From VFJQ01 sp044226525 (lineage in GTDB: Bacteria; Verrucomicrobiota; Verrucomicrobiia; Chthoniobacterales; Chthoniobacteraceae), in the NCBI GenBank assembly GCA_044226525.1, contig JBGAGV010000014.1, positions 1-64,000 on the forward strand: a stretch of DNA of 64,000 nt. Direction: 5' to 3'. The position numbers and the translations under genes are program-made. Shown here piece after piece: positions 15,302-24,770 of this stretch. How positions within the stretch are numbered: position 1 is the first letter of the stretch; the number at the start of each line of letters is the position of its first letter. The notes beneath the pieces are model-generated. The model saw nothing but the letters and a program-made list of their open reading frames with translations. It made no database searches and had not been told where the DNA came from.

Positions 15302-16258
15302 ATGACCAAGACCAACATTGCCAAGTTCTGCATTCTGACCGCCGGGATCCTCTCGCTCCCCGTGGCCAGCTACGCGGGCAAGGAAATGAAAGAACCGAAG
15401 GAAGTCATCGAGAAGTGCAAGGAAAGCTGCATCACCGGTGACCTCGGCGTGAATGTCGTGAGCCAGTATGTGAGCCGCGGCGTGATCTTCGAGAACCAGG
15501 GCGGCATCATCCAGCCCTACGCTGACCTCTACTTCAAGCTCTTCGAGGGCGAAGGCTTCGTGAACAAGGTGAGCCTGAACCTCGGCATCTGGAACTCGTT
15601 CCACAGCCGCAAGACCGACGCCGGTCTTTACGAAGGCAAGCCTTTCGGTTCGTCGACCCAATACAACAGCAGCACCCGCGGCTGGTATGAGTTCGACTTC
15701 ACCGCTGGCGTGAGCATCACCTTCGCCAAGAACTTCACCCTGACGCCCAGCTACTACACGTTCCTGAGCCCGAACGACGGTTTCTCGACCTTCCAAGGCC
15801 TGAACACGAAGCTAGCGTATGACGACACCGACCTCCTCGGCGCGTTCGCCCTGCACCCGTATGTGCAGGTGTTGTTCGAGCTGGAGAACAAGGCCGGCAC
15901 TGGCGCCAACGAAGGCGTCTATTATGAAGTCGGTATCGCCCCGAGCGCCCCGGTCGGCCCGGTCACCTTGACCTTCCCGATCACGGCTGGCTTCGGCTCG
16001 CATGACTTCTATGGTGCGGTGCACAACGGCGCGCTCGAGAACGAAGGCTTCGGCTTCTTCTCGGCTGGCGTGACGGCGAGCTACCCGCTCAAGTTCATCC
16101 CTGAGTGCTACGGCACCTGGACCGTGAACGCGGGCTACACCTACTACCTGCTGGGCGACGGCACCCAGGACTTCAACACGAAGTCCCGCGGTGGCGAAGT
16201 CCGCGACGGCAACGAGAGCGAGCATGTCTTCTCGGGTGGCCTGATGGTGGCGTTCTAA
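15302..16258 (+). CDS. Outer-membrane beta-barrel protein, porin 1 of the urea locus
   Basis: 318 residues. An N-terminal Sec signal (about 1-25, ending VASYAG) leads to a barrel of alternating amphipathic strands with many aromatic and Gly residues, ending GGLMVAF with a C-terminal Phe as in outer-membrane proteins. Strand motifs such as YPLKFIPECYGTWTVNAGYTYY recur in the paralog at 26389-27366. Together the two flank urtABCDE and the two-component genes. Probable role: diffusion channel for urea-like nitrogen compounds; this is inferred from position. A candidate sigma-54 promoter precedes it and a strong hairpin follows. Confidence 0.82.
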   Translation: MTKTNIAKFCILTAGILSLPVASYAGKEMKEPKEVIEKCKESCITGDLGVNVVSQYVSRGVIFENQGGIIQPYADLYFKLFEGEGFVNKVSLNLGIWNSFHSRKTDAGLYEGKPFGSSTQYNSSTRGWYEFDFTAGVSITFAKNFTLTPSYYTFLSPNDGFSTFQGLNTKLAYDDTDLLGAFALHPYVQVLFELENKAGTGANEGVYYEVGIAPSAPVGPVTLTFPITAGFGSHDFYGAVHNGALENEGFGFFSAGVTASYPLKFIPECYGTWTVNAGYTYYLLGDGTQDFNTKSRGGEVRDGNESEHVFSGGLMVAF

Positions 16259-16280
16259 GGAGCGCAAGTTCTGGATTTAC

Positions 16281-16317
16281 GCGGCTCCTCCGGTCGAATG
16301 GGACCGGAGGAGTCCGC
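16281..16317 (+). terminator. Strong hairpin between porin 1 and urtA
   Basis: Arms 16281-16295 and 16302-16317 pair over about 15 bp with one bulge around a 6-nt loop. No T-run follows, so it is more likely an mRNA-stabilising or processing hairpin than a true intrinsic terminator. The rest of the 225-bp gap to urtA shows no gene and no convincing -24/-12 site. Confidence 0.5.
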
Positions 16318-16483
16318 GGAACCCGGCGAGGTTCCAAAAGCGGTCTGAGTTCTTTTCGGCTCACAACCCGGTCTGGTCGGCGCTTTCTCCCACACCACTC
16401 GCGCTGTCCGACCTCCCCTGTTTGGTGCGGTTCCTCGGAACCTCAAGGCTTCAACGGCTTCAACATCCACCACACCAAACATC

Positions 16484-17761
16484 ATGAAACTCCGTAAATT
16501 CCTCGCGTCTGCATCACTCGCAGGCGCCAGTCTCCTCCTCCCGGCCATGGCCGGAGCTGCCGACACCGTCAAAGTCGGCGTGTTGCATTCGCTCAGCGGC
16601 ACGATGGCGATCAGCGAGACGTCGCTCCGCGACATCCTGCTTTTCACCTTCGACGAAATCAACGCCAAGGGTGGCGTCATGGGCAAGAAGATCGAGCCCG
16701 TCGTCGTCGATGGGGCGTCGAACTGGCCGCTCTTTGCCGAAAAAGCGAAGCAACTCCTCGAACAGGACAAGTGCGCGGTCGTCTTCGGCTGCTGGACCTC
16801 GGTCTCGCGCAAATCGGTGCTGCCGGTCTTCGAGAAAAACAACGGCCTGCTCTTCTACCCGGTGCAATACGAAGGTGAAGAAGAGTCGCAGAACGTCTTC
16901 TACACCGCGGAGGCGGTCAACCAGCAGGCGACCCCGGCGGTCGATTATTACCTCGCACAGGGTAAGAAGAAATTCTATCTGCTCGGCAGCGACTACGTCT
17001 ATCCGCAGACCACGAACCTCGTGCTCCTCGAGTATCTCCTGAGCAAGGGCGTGCCGCTCGAAAACATCGGCGGCGGGTTCAAGAAGGACGAATCCGGCAA
17101 GATCATCTCGGCCGGCAAATACACGCCCTTCGGCCACACCGACTACCAGCAGATCGTGGCGGAGATCAAGCAGTTCGCCGCCGGCGGCAAGGCTTGCGTC
17201 ATCAACACGCTCAACGGCGACACCAACGTGCCGTTCTTCAAGGAATACGCCGCGGCCGGTCTGACGGCGGAGTCGTGCCCGGTGTGCTCGTTCTCCATCT
17301 CGGAAGATGAATTCCGCGGCCTGCCCGCGAAACAACTCGTCGGCCAGCTCGGTTGCTGGACCTACTTCCAGTCGATCAAGTCGAAGGCGAACACCAAGTT
17401 CATCACCGACTTCAAATCCTGGCTGAAGAAGACCGATGTGCCCGGCATCGTGAAGGAAGGCCGCGTGACCTGCTCGCCGATGGTGCTCAGCTACGACGGT
17501 GTATACCTCTGGAAAGCCGCGGTCGAGAAGGCCAAGAGCTTCGAGGTCGATGAAGTCCGCAAGGCGCTCCAGGGCGGCATCAGCTTCGAGGGCCCGGGTG
17601 GCAAGGTGACGACGCAGAAGAACATGCATCTCACCAAGAACGTCTATATCGGCGAGACGAAGGCCGACGGTCAGTTCAAGATCCTCAAGACCTACGACGG
17701 GGTCGTGGGTGAGCCTTGGTTGAAGGGCAAGTTCAAGGCCAAGGAAACCGCCGCCAAGTAA
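16484..17761 (+). CDS. urtA: Urea ABC transporter substrate-binding protein UrtA
   Basis: 425 residues with a Sec signal peptide ending AGAADT (cleavage near 26). The mature protein begins VKVGVLHSLSGTMAISE, the hallmark of UrtA/AmiC-type periplasmic binding proteins. Further UrtA signatures are GASNWPLFAEKAKQLL, FGCWTSVSRKSVLPVFE and NNGLLFYPVQYEGEEES. It delivers urea (or short-chain amides) to UrtBC. Followed by an intrinsic terminator before urtB, which would give more binding protein than permease. Length and motifs match the family; exact ligand specificity (urea, biuret or allophanate) is not determined. Confidence 0.96.
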   Translation: MKLRKFLASASLAGASLLLPAMAGAADTVKVGVLHSLSGTMAISETSLRDILLFTFDEINAKGGVMGKKIEPVVVDGASNWPLFAEKAKQLLEQDKCAVVFGCWTSVSRKSVLPVFEKNNGLLFYPVQYEGEEESQNVFYTAEAVNQQATPAVDYYLAQGKKKFYLLGSDYVYPQTTNLVLLEYLLSKGVPLENIGGGFKKDESGKIISAGKYTPFGHTDYQQIVAEIKQFAAGGKACVINTLNGDTNVPFFKEYAAAGLTAESCPVCSFSISEDEFRGLPAKQLVGQLGCWTYFQSIKSKANTKFITDFKSWLKKTDVPGIVKEGRVTCSPMVLSYDGVYLWKAAVEKAKSFEVDEVRKALQGGISFEGPGGKVTTQKNMHLTKNVYIGETKADGQFKILKTYDGVVGEPWLKGKFKAKETAAK

Positions 17762-17786
17762 ACCCGCCATCGGAACCAATTCATTC

Positions 17787-17824
17787 AGGGGCGGGGTCCC
17801 ATTCCCCGCCCCTTTGATTTTTTG
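17787..17824 (+). terminator. Intrinsic terminator/attenuator between urtA and urtB
   Basis: A perfect 10-bp stem AGGGGCGGGG / CCCCGCCCCT with a 7-nt loop is followed immediately by TTGATTTTTTG. It lies 26 bp after the urtA stop and 7 bp before the urtB ATG. Partial read-through would set a high UrtA-to-permease ratio. Confidence 0.85.
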
Positions 17825-17830
17825 CTGCTT

Positions 17831-19576
17831 ATGAACTGCCAGGACGCCAGGACACCGAAGTTGAAAGCTGCGCTCATTCTCTTTCTCCTCCTTGGTGTCC
17901 TGGCGCCCGGGCGGTTCACTTTCGCGGCCGACACCCCGAGGCAGGTCATCGCCAAGGCACTGGTGACCGAGGAAGTGCCCGAGCAGGCGAAGCTCGTTTC
18001 CTCGCTCGCTGGCCAGACCGACCCGGTCATCCCCGAACTACTCACCAAGTGGAAGGAGAGCGAAATTTATATTTACGAACCAACTGAGCCCGCTGGCCCG
18101 AAGGTCGCGGTGCTGCTGACTGGCGCGAAGGACGCGGACGACAGGTTTGCCGCCATCCGGGTCGATACCGGCGAACCACTCAAGGACAAGGATGGCACCC
18201 CGATGCGCCTCACGACGGACGAAGCGAGCAGCGCGGACACCGACGCCGATGTGCGACTCGCCATGAAGAAGGTGCTCGACCTGATCGCCGTCACCGATCC
18301 TGATCCCGCGAAACGTCTAAAGGTTGTCGAGCAGATGGGGCTCGATCAGGATGTCGAAAAGCTGCCGGCACTCGAAGTCCGCGTGAAGGTGGAGACCGAT
18401 GCCAGGGTTCAGCGCGCGCTGAGGGAAGCCATGGCTCTGCTCGAATTGAAGTCCGAGGACGCGGAAAAACAGATCGCCGCTACAAAAACACTGGCCGAGC
18501 TCGGCTCGATCCCCGCGCAGGATGCGCTGAAGACGCTCGCTCGTGAAAACGCGGAAACGAAGCCTGCCGTCGCCGCCGCCGCCAACGCCGCACTCGCGAA
18601 AATCGCGGCTCATCTCAAACTCGTGAACACCTACGGGACTGTTTTCCGTGGCCTTTCGCTTGGTAGCGTGCTGCTCGTTGTTGCGATCGGCCTTGCTATC
18701 ACGTTCGGTCTGATGGGCGTCATCAATATGGCCCATGGTGAACTGATCGCAGTCGGCGCTTACACGACTTACGTCGTGCAAAATATCTTCGGTCCCGGCC
18801 TCGCGCTCTCACCCTTTGGCCTGAAAATTCAGATTCCGGGTTTCGGCGCGACTGGTGCCGCTTACGATGCTTATTTCATCGCCGCGCTACCGCTGAGTTT
18901 CATGACGGCTGCGCTGGTCGGTCTCGCGCTGGAGCGCAGCGTCATTCAATTTCTCTACCGCCGCCCGCTCGAGTCGCTCCTCGCCACATGGGGCGTTTCC
19001 CTGCTCATGCAGCAGTTCCTTCGACTCACTTTCGGCGCGAACAACGTCCAGGTGGACAGTCCGCATTGGCTGAGCGGCAACTGGACGGTTTACGACGTGA
19101 TCTTTGGCTGGAACCGCGTGTTCGTCATTTGTTTCGCCATCGCAATTATCGTTGGCACTTACCTTCTCCTCACGAAAACGTCGTTTGGCCTTCTCATCCG
19201 CGCCGTCACCCAAAACCGTGCCATGGCCTCGTGCATGGGCGTGCGCACCACCCGCGTGAACATGCTGACTTTCGCTTTCGGCAGTGGTCTGGCCGGGCTC
19301 GCCGGTGCCTTCCTCTCTCAACTTGGCAACGTCGGCCCAGGCATGGGGCAGGAACACATCGTCGGCGCGTTCATGACCGTCGTCGTGGGCGGCGTCGGCA
19401 GCATCTTCGGCACGGTCATCAGTGCACTCGGCATTGGGGTGGTGGATCAGTCGCTTCAGCAGATCCTCGGCAACCCGGTGCTCGGCAAAATCCTCGTGCT
19501 CGGCGCGATCATCCTCTTCCTCCAGTGGAAACCGGCCGGCCTCTTCGTCACGAAATCGCGCTCACTCGAAGGCTGA
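17831..19576 (+). CDS. urtB: Urea ABC transporter permease UrtB
   Basis: 581 residues. A hydrophobic signal-like segment (about 12-35) and a ~230-residue periplasmic, HEAT-like N-terminal domain are typical of UrtB. A LivH-type permease follows (about 265-575) with VINMAHGELIAVGAYTTYVV and RAVTQNRAMASCMGVRT, the ABC-contact loop. It pairs with UrtC to form the membrane channel. The start region is odd: the ATG sits right after the terminator without a clear ribosome binding site, and the first codons contain a 12-bp inverted repeat (17845-17856 / 17894-17905). The stop overlaps the urtC start (TGATG). Confidence 0.94.
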   Translation: MNCQDARTPKLKAALILFLLLGVLAPGRFTFAADTPRQVIAKALVTEEVPEQAKLVSSLAGQTDPVIPELLTKWKESEIYIYEPTEPAGPKVAVLLTGAKDADDRFAAIRVDTGEPLKDKDGTPMRLTTDEASSADTDADVRLAMKKVLDLIAVTDPDPAKRLKVVEQMGLDQDVEKLPALEVRVKVETDARVQRALREAMALLELKSEDAEKQIAATKTLAELGSIPAQDALKTLARENAETKPAVAAAANAALAKIAAHLKLVNTYGTVFRGLSLGSVLLVVAIGLAITFGLMGVINMAHGELIAVGAYTTYVVQNIFGPGLALSPFGLKIQIPGFGATGAAYDAYFIAALPLSFMTAALVGLALERSVIQFLYRRPLESLLATWGVSLLMQQFLRLTFGANNVQVDSPHWLSGNWTVYDVIFGWNRVFVICFAIAIIVGTYLLLTKTSFGLLIRAVTQNRAMASCMGVRTTRVNMLTFAFGSGLAGLAGAFLSQLGNVGPGMGQEHIVGAFMTVVVGGVGSIFGTVISALGIGVVDQSLQQILGNPVLGKILVLGAIILFLQWKPAGLFVTKSRSLEG

Positions 19577-20811
19577 TGATTCCTAAACCACCGCCCACGC
19601 CCAAGGAGATCCTCGCCCGTCTGGAACTATTCCTGATCGGGCTCGGGGCTATCGTTCTCGTTTTCATCCTGCCGATGCTCAATGTCACGGGCGATATCAG
19701 CAACTTCACGCTGAATCTCTGGGGCAAATATTTGAGCTACGGCATCCTCGCCATCAGCGTCGATCTGCTCTGGGGCTACACCGGACTGCTTTCGCTGGGC
19801 CAGGCGCTCTTTTTCAGCCTCGGAGGATACATGATGGGCATGTATCTCATGCGCATGATTGGCGACCTCGGCCAATATCATAAGCCAATGCCGGACTTTC
19901 TTGTCTTCCTTGGCTGGACGGAGCTGCCGACGTTTTGGAAGCCATTCGATAACTTCCTCTTCGCTGGCATTATGATCGTGCTGCTGCCGGCGCTGATCGC
20001 GCTAGTCTTTGGCTATCTGGCTTTTCGCAGCCGCATCAAGGGCGTTTATTTTTCCATCCTCACGCAGGCGCTGACTTATGCCGCCGCGCTCATGTTTTTC
20101 CGCAACGACATGCTCATGGGAGGCAACAACGGATTCACCGATTTCAAATTCGTTCTCGGCTTCCCCTTGGTGGATGCGGAACACCCCGAGCGAGCGGTCG
20201 CAACGATGCGCGGACTCTACACCGCGACAGCCGTCTTCACGGTGGGCACCTTTTTGCTCTGTCGCTGGCTTACGAAAACGAAGTTCGGCCTCGTGCAGCG
20301 CGCGGTGCGCGACTCGGAAGTGCGGGTGCTTTTCTCCGGCTACGCCGCCGCGAATTACAAGCTGTTCGTTTTTGTGCTCTGCGCGATCCTGGCCGCCTTT
20401 GGGGGTGCGCTTTACGTCCCGCAGGTTGGCATCATCAATCCGAGCGAAATGCAGACCGACAAATCGCTCGAAGCCGTTGTCTGGTGCGCCGTGGGTGGTC
20501 GCGGCACACTGATCGGACCGCTGATCGGCGCGATTGGCGTCAATTCCTTGAAAAGCTGGGGAGTCGTCGAACATCGATATCAATTCCTCGGCCGGGAGTT
20601 TCACTGGGTGTCCGACTACTGGCTCATTTTTGAAGGTGTCCTCTTCATCCTTGTCGTGCTGTTCCTGCCCAAGGGTGTCGTCGGCATCCCGGGCATGATC
20701 GTCGGGTGGGTAAAAGGTATGTTGCCGAAACGCGAAACGCCGGATCAAAAGGCCGAGACGGAAGAAACTCTCACCGAAGAATCCATCGTGAAGACGGAGG
20801 CCCAGGCATGA
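19576..20811 (+). CDS. urtC: Urea ABC transporter permease UrtC
   Basis: 411 residues from the ATG overlapping the urtB stop; a longer upstream frame is a shadow of urtB. LivM-type permease with about ten membrane segments, including GYTGLLSLGQALFFSLGGYMMGMYL and the contact loop RAVRDSEVRVLFSGY, then PQVGIINPSEMQTDKSLEAV. The C-terminal tail is charged. It forms the heterodimeric urea channel with UrtB in the inner membrane. ATGA overlap with urtD indicates tight translational coupling. Confidence 0.95.
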   Translation: MIPKPPPTPKEILARLELFLIGLGAIVLVFILPMLNVTGDISNFTLNLWGKYLSYGILAISVDLLWGYTGLLSLGQALFFSLGGYMMGMYLMRMIGDLGQYHKPMPDFLVFLGWTELPTFWKPFDNFLFAGIMIVLLPALIALVFGYLAFRSRIKGVYFSILTQALTYAAALMFFRNDMLMGGNNGFTDFKFVLGFPLVDAEHPERAVATMRGLYTATAVFTVGTFLLCRWLTKTKFGLVQRAVRDSEVRVLFSGYAAANYKLFVFVLCAILAAFGGALYVPQVGIINPSEMQTDKSLEAVVWCAVGGRGTLIGPLIGAIGVNSLKSWGVVEHRYQFLGREFHWVSDYWLIFEGVLFILVVLFLPKGVVGIPGMIVGWVKGMLPKRETPDQKAETEETLTEESIVKTEAQA

Positions 20812-21575
20812 GTCGGAAACCGATGCTCCTCGGCGCCGAAGGCGTGAACAAAAGTTTCAGCGGCTTTCAGGCAATCAAAGACCTGAACTTTTACCTCGAA
20901 GAAGGTGAGTTGCGCACCGTCATCGGTCCGAATGGCGCGGGCAAAACGACCTTCATGGACCTCATCACCGGTCGCACGAAACCTGATACGGGTTCGATCA
21001 AGTGGGAGGAGGAAACCGAGCTGACTCACCTCAGCGAATACGAAATCTTCCGCCTCGGCATCGGACGCAAATTCCAGACGCCGACGGTTTATACCGATCA
21101 CACCGTGTTCGAAAACCTGGTGCTGAGTCTGGAAGGAAATCGCGGCGTCTTCGCCAGTATCTTCGGCAAGCTGAGCCGCCTCGAACGAGCGCGCATCTTC
21201 GAGATTCTGGAGATCATCAATTTGGTCGAAAAAGCGGAGTGGAAAGCCGGCGCCCTTGCGCATGGCCAGAAACAGTGGCTCGAAATCGGCATGCTCCTCG
21301 CGCAGAACGCGAAACTGCTCCTCGTCGATGAACCCGCCGCGGGCATGACCGACGAAGAGACGCACAAGACGGGCGAACTGCTGCTCAGCCTCGCCGGAGA
21401 ACACACCATCGTCGTCATCGAGCACGACATGGTTTTTGTTCGGCAGATCGCCGCGGGGCGCAAAGTGACGGTGTTACACCAGGGCTCGGTCCTGTGCGAG
21501 GGGTCCGTCGATGAAGTGCAAAACAACGAACGCGTGCTCGATGTTTATCTCGGCCGCAAAAAACGACACGACTGA
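20808..21575 (+). CDS. urtD: Urea ABC transporter ATPase UrtD
   Basis: 255 residues from the ATG that overlaps the urtC stop. LivG-type ATPase with Walker A GPNGAGKTT, a signature-like AHGQKQWLEIGMLLAQNAK and Walker B LLLVDEPAAGMTDEET, matching UrtD where the usual LSGGQ is replaced by AHGQK. It energises UrtBC together with UrtE. The stop overlaps the urtE start by one base. UrtD identity is supported by motif and by its fixed place in urtABCDE. Confidence 0.96.
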   Translation: MSRKPMLLGAEGVNKSFSGFQAIKDLNFYLEEGELRTVIGPNGAGKTTFMDLITGRTKPDTGSIKWEEETELTHLSEYEIFRLGIGRKFQTPTVYTDHTVFENLVLSLEGNRGVFASIFGKLSRLERARIFEILEIINLVEKAEWKAGALAHGQKQWLEIGMLLAQNAKLLLVDEPAAGMTDEETHKTGELLLSLAGEHTIVVIEHDMVFVRQIAAGRKVTVLHQGSVLCEGSVDEVQNNERVLDVYLGRKKRHD

Positions 21576-22270
21576 TGCTCTACGTCGAACGCATTGAAGC
21601 CAGCATCGGCGGTTCGCGCATTCTGCGCGGCGTCGAGTTCACCGTCCCGCGCAACAAGGTTTTCTGCCTCATGGGACGCAATGGGGTGGGGAAGACTTCC
21701 ACGCTAAAGAGCATCGTGGGGCTGCTCAAGACGGGCAGCGGCACAATCTATCTTGACGGAGTGAACATCACGCGCTGGTCTCCCGAGGAACGAGCTCGCG
21801 CGGGGATCGGTTACGTCCCGCAGGGGCGCGACATCTTCCCGTTTCTCACTGTGGAGGAGAATCTGCTCATCGGAGCGGTCGCGCAGAAAAAGAAGCTCAA
21901 TGGCCAGCTCGATCGCGTGTTCGAGCTGTTTCCGATCATCAAGGAATTCCTGCCGCGCAAGGGCGGCATGTTGTCCGGCGGGCAGCAGCAGCAGCTCGCC
22001 ATCGGCCGTGCTTTGCTGACCGAACCCAAGGTGCTTATTCTCGACGAGCCGACCGAAGGCATTCAGCCCAACATCATCGACCAGATCGGCGAAGCGATCA
22101 AATTGCTGCGCGGCGAAGGCAAGATGAGTATCCTGCTCGTCGAGCAATATCTCGATTTCTGCAAAGAACTCGCCGACGACTTTGCCATCCTCAACCGCGG
22201 TGCCGTCGTGTGTGGCGGACCGGTCGCGGCGTTGACGGACGAAGTGGTGAAGGAACATCTGACGGTGTGA
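21575..22270 (+). CDS. urtE: Urea ABC transporter ATPase UrtE
   Basis: 231 residues. LivF-type ATPase with Walker A GRNGVGKTS, Q-loop GYVPQGRDIFPFLTVEENL, signature LSGGQQQQLAIGRALL and Walker B VLILDEPTEGIQPN. It is the second nucleotide-binding subunit of the urea importer and the last gene of urtBCDE. The sensor kinase gene begins about 20 bp downstream on the same strand, so read-through into the regulatory genes is likely. Confidence 0.96.
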   Translation: MLYVERIEASIGGSRILRGVEFTVPRNKVFCLMGRNGVGKTSTLKSIVGLLKTGSGTIYLDGVNITRWSPEERARAGIGYVPQGRDIFPFLTVEENLLIGAVAQKKKLNGQLDRVFELFPIIKEFLPRKGGMLSGGQQQQLAIGRALLTEPKVLILDEPTEGIQPNIIDQIGEAIKLLRGEGKMSILLVEQYLDFCKELADDFAILNRGAVVCGGPVAALTDEVVKEHLTV

Positions 22271-22292
22271 CGCCGATGGGCGCTTGCCAGCC

Positions 22293-24770
22293 GTGAGCCG
22301 CCCAGCCTTCGAGTCAAAAGTGCCTCTCGGCTGGCCGATAATCGCTGCCGCCGTGGTCGGGTTGCTGATTTCACTGGCAGCGGCGCAGGTTTTCCGTCGG
22401 TCGGAAATGCGCGGAATGAAAGAAGAGGTCCGGCAACTGGCGCAGGACCGGGCGGAGTTGCTGCGCGGCCAGATGCTTCGTTCCATGGAAGTGCTGCACG
22501 CCATCGCGTCGCTCTACGACGCGGACCCCGAGATTTCGCGCGCCGAGTTTCGCCTCTTCGTGAACGGCGCACTGGCCCGGCAGCCGGAATTGCAGGCGCT
22601 GGCGTGGGACCCGCGGGTGCCGGCCGCCGACCGCGAACAGTGGGAAAGTCGGGCGCGGAGTGAAGGATTCACCGAGTTTCATTTCACCGAGCAGCGGATG
22701 GATGGTGCGATAGTTCCGGCCGCGAACCGGCCCGAATATTTTCCAGTCTTCTTTCTCGAGAGCCTGCAGCGAAATGCGGCGGCGTTAGGTTTCGATGTGG
22801 CCTCGGAAGCACGTCGGCGCCAGGCGTTGGAGCAGGCGCGCGATACCGGCCAGCCGGTGGCAACGCCGCCCTTGCGCCTCGCCCAGGAACCCGGGTCGCA
22901 GCGAGGGTTTCTCGTCTTCGAGCCGATCTATGCGGGCGAACCGCAGGGCATCGAGGCGCGCCGCAACACTTTGCGGGGTTTCGCCGTGGCGGTCTTTCGG
23001 CTCGGCGATCTCGTGGAGAAATCGCTCGGTTCGACTCCGCGCAACGGAGTCGCCTTATCACTCGTGGATGATTCGGAAACGAGTCCGCTTTATCGGCAGG
23101 AAGGCGAGCGCGCGGGTGAGTTGCCTGCGTGGGATACCTCGCTCGATGTGGCCGGCCGGCACTGGACGTTGCGCTTTGAGCCCACCGGCGAATTTCGCAG
23201 TCTGCGCGGTTCGTCACCGGCATCGCTCGTGCTGATGGCGGGGTTGGTCACGACGGGCGTCACGACGGCGTATGTCGGGAGCCGCTCACGCCGGGCGGCG
23301 GAAAATCGACGGGCTCACGCGGCTCTGCTCGCGGAAGTCGAAGTGCGAAAGAAGGCGGAAGCGGCGGCCGAATCCGCCAATCGGGCCAAGTCGGAGTTCC
23401 TCGCGAATATGAGCCACGAGATTCGCACGCCGATGAATGCGATTCTCGGCTACGCGCAGATTCTCTCGCGCGACGGGGCGCTGCATCCTTTTCAGCGCGA
23501 TGCCATCGCGACCATCCGCAGCAGCGGCGATCATCTCCTGCGCCTCATCGAGGAGATTCTCGATCTTTCCAAGATCGATGCGGGCCGGATGGAGCTACGG
23601 CCGACCGATTTCGACCTCGCTGCCCTCGTCCGCGAACTCACCGCCATGTTTCAGCAGCGTTGTGAGGAAAAGCAGCTCGGCTTGCGCGTGACCGATTTCG
23701 ACGCATCGGTGCCGTGCTGGGTGCGCGGGGATGAAAACAAGCTCCGGCAGGTGCTGATCAATCTTCTCGGAAATGCGGTGAAGTTTACGGAACGGGGGCA
23801 TATCGCTCTTCGCGTAGTTCGATTGGAAAACGACGACTGGCAGTTTGAAGTGACGGATACAGGCATCGGCATTGCGCCCGAGGTGCAGCGTATGATCTTC
23901 GAGCCGTTTCAGCAGGGACCCGCGTTGCGGCGGCAGGGGGGAACCGGTCTGGGGCTTACGATTGCGCGGCGACAGGTCGAACTGATGGGGGGCGAACTCG
24001 GACTCGAATCGGCGAGTGGGGAGGGCGCGCGATTCTACTTCACCACCATGCTGCCGATGGTGAAGGTGCGCGCAGAAGCGGCGCGCGCGATTCGCGAGGT
24101 GGATCGGTTGGTGGAAGGATTTCGGGTTCGTGCGCTGGTGGTGGACGACATCGAGGAAAATCGCGCGGTGCTTGCGATCATGCTGAAAGCCGTCGGTTGC
24201 GAAGTGGTGCTCGCAGAGCACGGGCGCCAGGCCCTCGAAGCCGTGCGGGTTTCGCGACCGGATATCGTGTTTCTTGATATGCGTCTGCCCGAGATCGACG
24301 GTCCCGAGGCGGCCCGCCGCATCGTGGAAGAGTATGGCGCGAGCGGCGTGAAAATCGTGGCTACCTCGGCTTCGGCCCTCGCCCACGAACGGGATCAATA
24401 TCTCAAGGCGGGCTGTGACGATTTCGTCGCGAAGCCATTCCGCGCCGAACGCATCTATGATTGCCTGCGGCATCTGCTCGGAGTCGAGTTTGTCTATCAA
24501 GCGGTGGAGGAAAATGAGGTTCCCGCGGAGACGATCGACCTGCGGCAGGTGACCCTGCCGGAAGATCTGGCCCAACGCTTGAGCGTGGCAGCCGAGTTGC
24601 ACAGCGCCACAGTGTTGAAAGCCTGCCTGCTCGAAGTGGAGCAGCTCGGCCCGGCGGGCGCTCGCCTCGCGCAGCATCTCCGCGGATTCCTCGCCAGTTA
24701 CGATATGGAAACCATCCAACGCATCCTTGCGCAGATTCCCGTCGCACACCCACTCATCTCCGCCGCGTGA
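22293..24770 (+). CDS. CHASE-domain hybrid sensor histidine kinase with C-terminal receiver
   Basis: 825 residues from the GTG giving VSRPAFESK (a TTG at 22284 is an alternative). A membrane segment (about 13-31) precedes a periplasmic CHASE domain (about 60-240, with EFRLFVNGALARQPELQALAW), then a second membrane segment (about 310-328). HisKA carries the phospho-acceptor His in NMSHEIRTPMNAILGYA, followed by HATPase_c with the N-box and GTGLGLTIARRQ. A receiver domain follows (RALVVDDIEENRAVL; phospho-Asp in VFLDMRLPEIDG). It presumably senses a small extracellular ligand, plausibly a nitrogen compound given the locus. The stop overlaps the regulator start by 4 bases. Confidence 0.93.
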   Translation: MSRPAFESKVPLGWPIIAAAVVGLLISLAAAQVFRRSEMRGMKEEVRQLAQDRAELLRGQMLRSMEVLHAIASLYDADPEISRAEFRLFVNGALARQPELQALAWDPRVPAADREQWESRARSEGFTEFHFTEQRMDGAIVPAANRPEYFPVFFLESLQRNAAALGFDVASEARRRQALEQARDTGQPVATPPLRLAQEPGSQRGFLVFEPIYAGEPQGIEARRNTLRGFAVAVFRLGDLVEKSLGSTPRNGVALSLVDDSETSPLYRQEGERAGELPAWDTSLDVAGRHWTLRFEPTGEFRSLRGSSPASLVLMAGLVTTGVTTAYVGSRSRRAAENRRAHAALLAEVEVRKKAEAAAESANRAKSEFLANMSHEIRTPMNAILGYAQILSRDGALHPFQRDAIATIRSSGDHLLRLIEEILDLSKIDAGRMELRPTDFDLAALVRELTAMFQQRCEEKQLGLRVTDFDASVPCWVRGDENKLRQVLINLLGNAVKFTERGHIALRVVRLENDDWQFEVTDTGIGIAPEVQRMIFEPFQQGPALRRQGGTGLGLTIARRQVELMGGELGLESASGEGARFYFTTMLPMVKVRAEAARAIREVDRLVEGFRVRALVVDDIEENRAVLAIMLKAVGCEVVLAEHGRQALEAVRVSRPDIVFLDMRLPEIDGPEAARRIVEEYGASGVKIVATSASALAHERDQYLKAGCDDFVAKPFRAERIYDCLRHLLGVEFVYQAVEENEVPAETIDLRQVTLPEDLAQRLSVAAELHSATVLKACLLEVEQLGPAGARLAQHLRGFLASYDMETIQRILAQIPVAHPLISAA

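Noticed and set aside
16514..17779. 421-aa minus-strand frame opposite urtA
   Set aside because: Antisense shadow of urtA; no independent signal.
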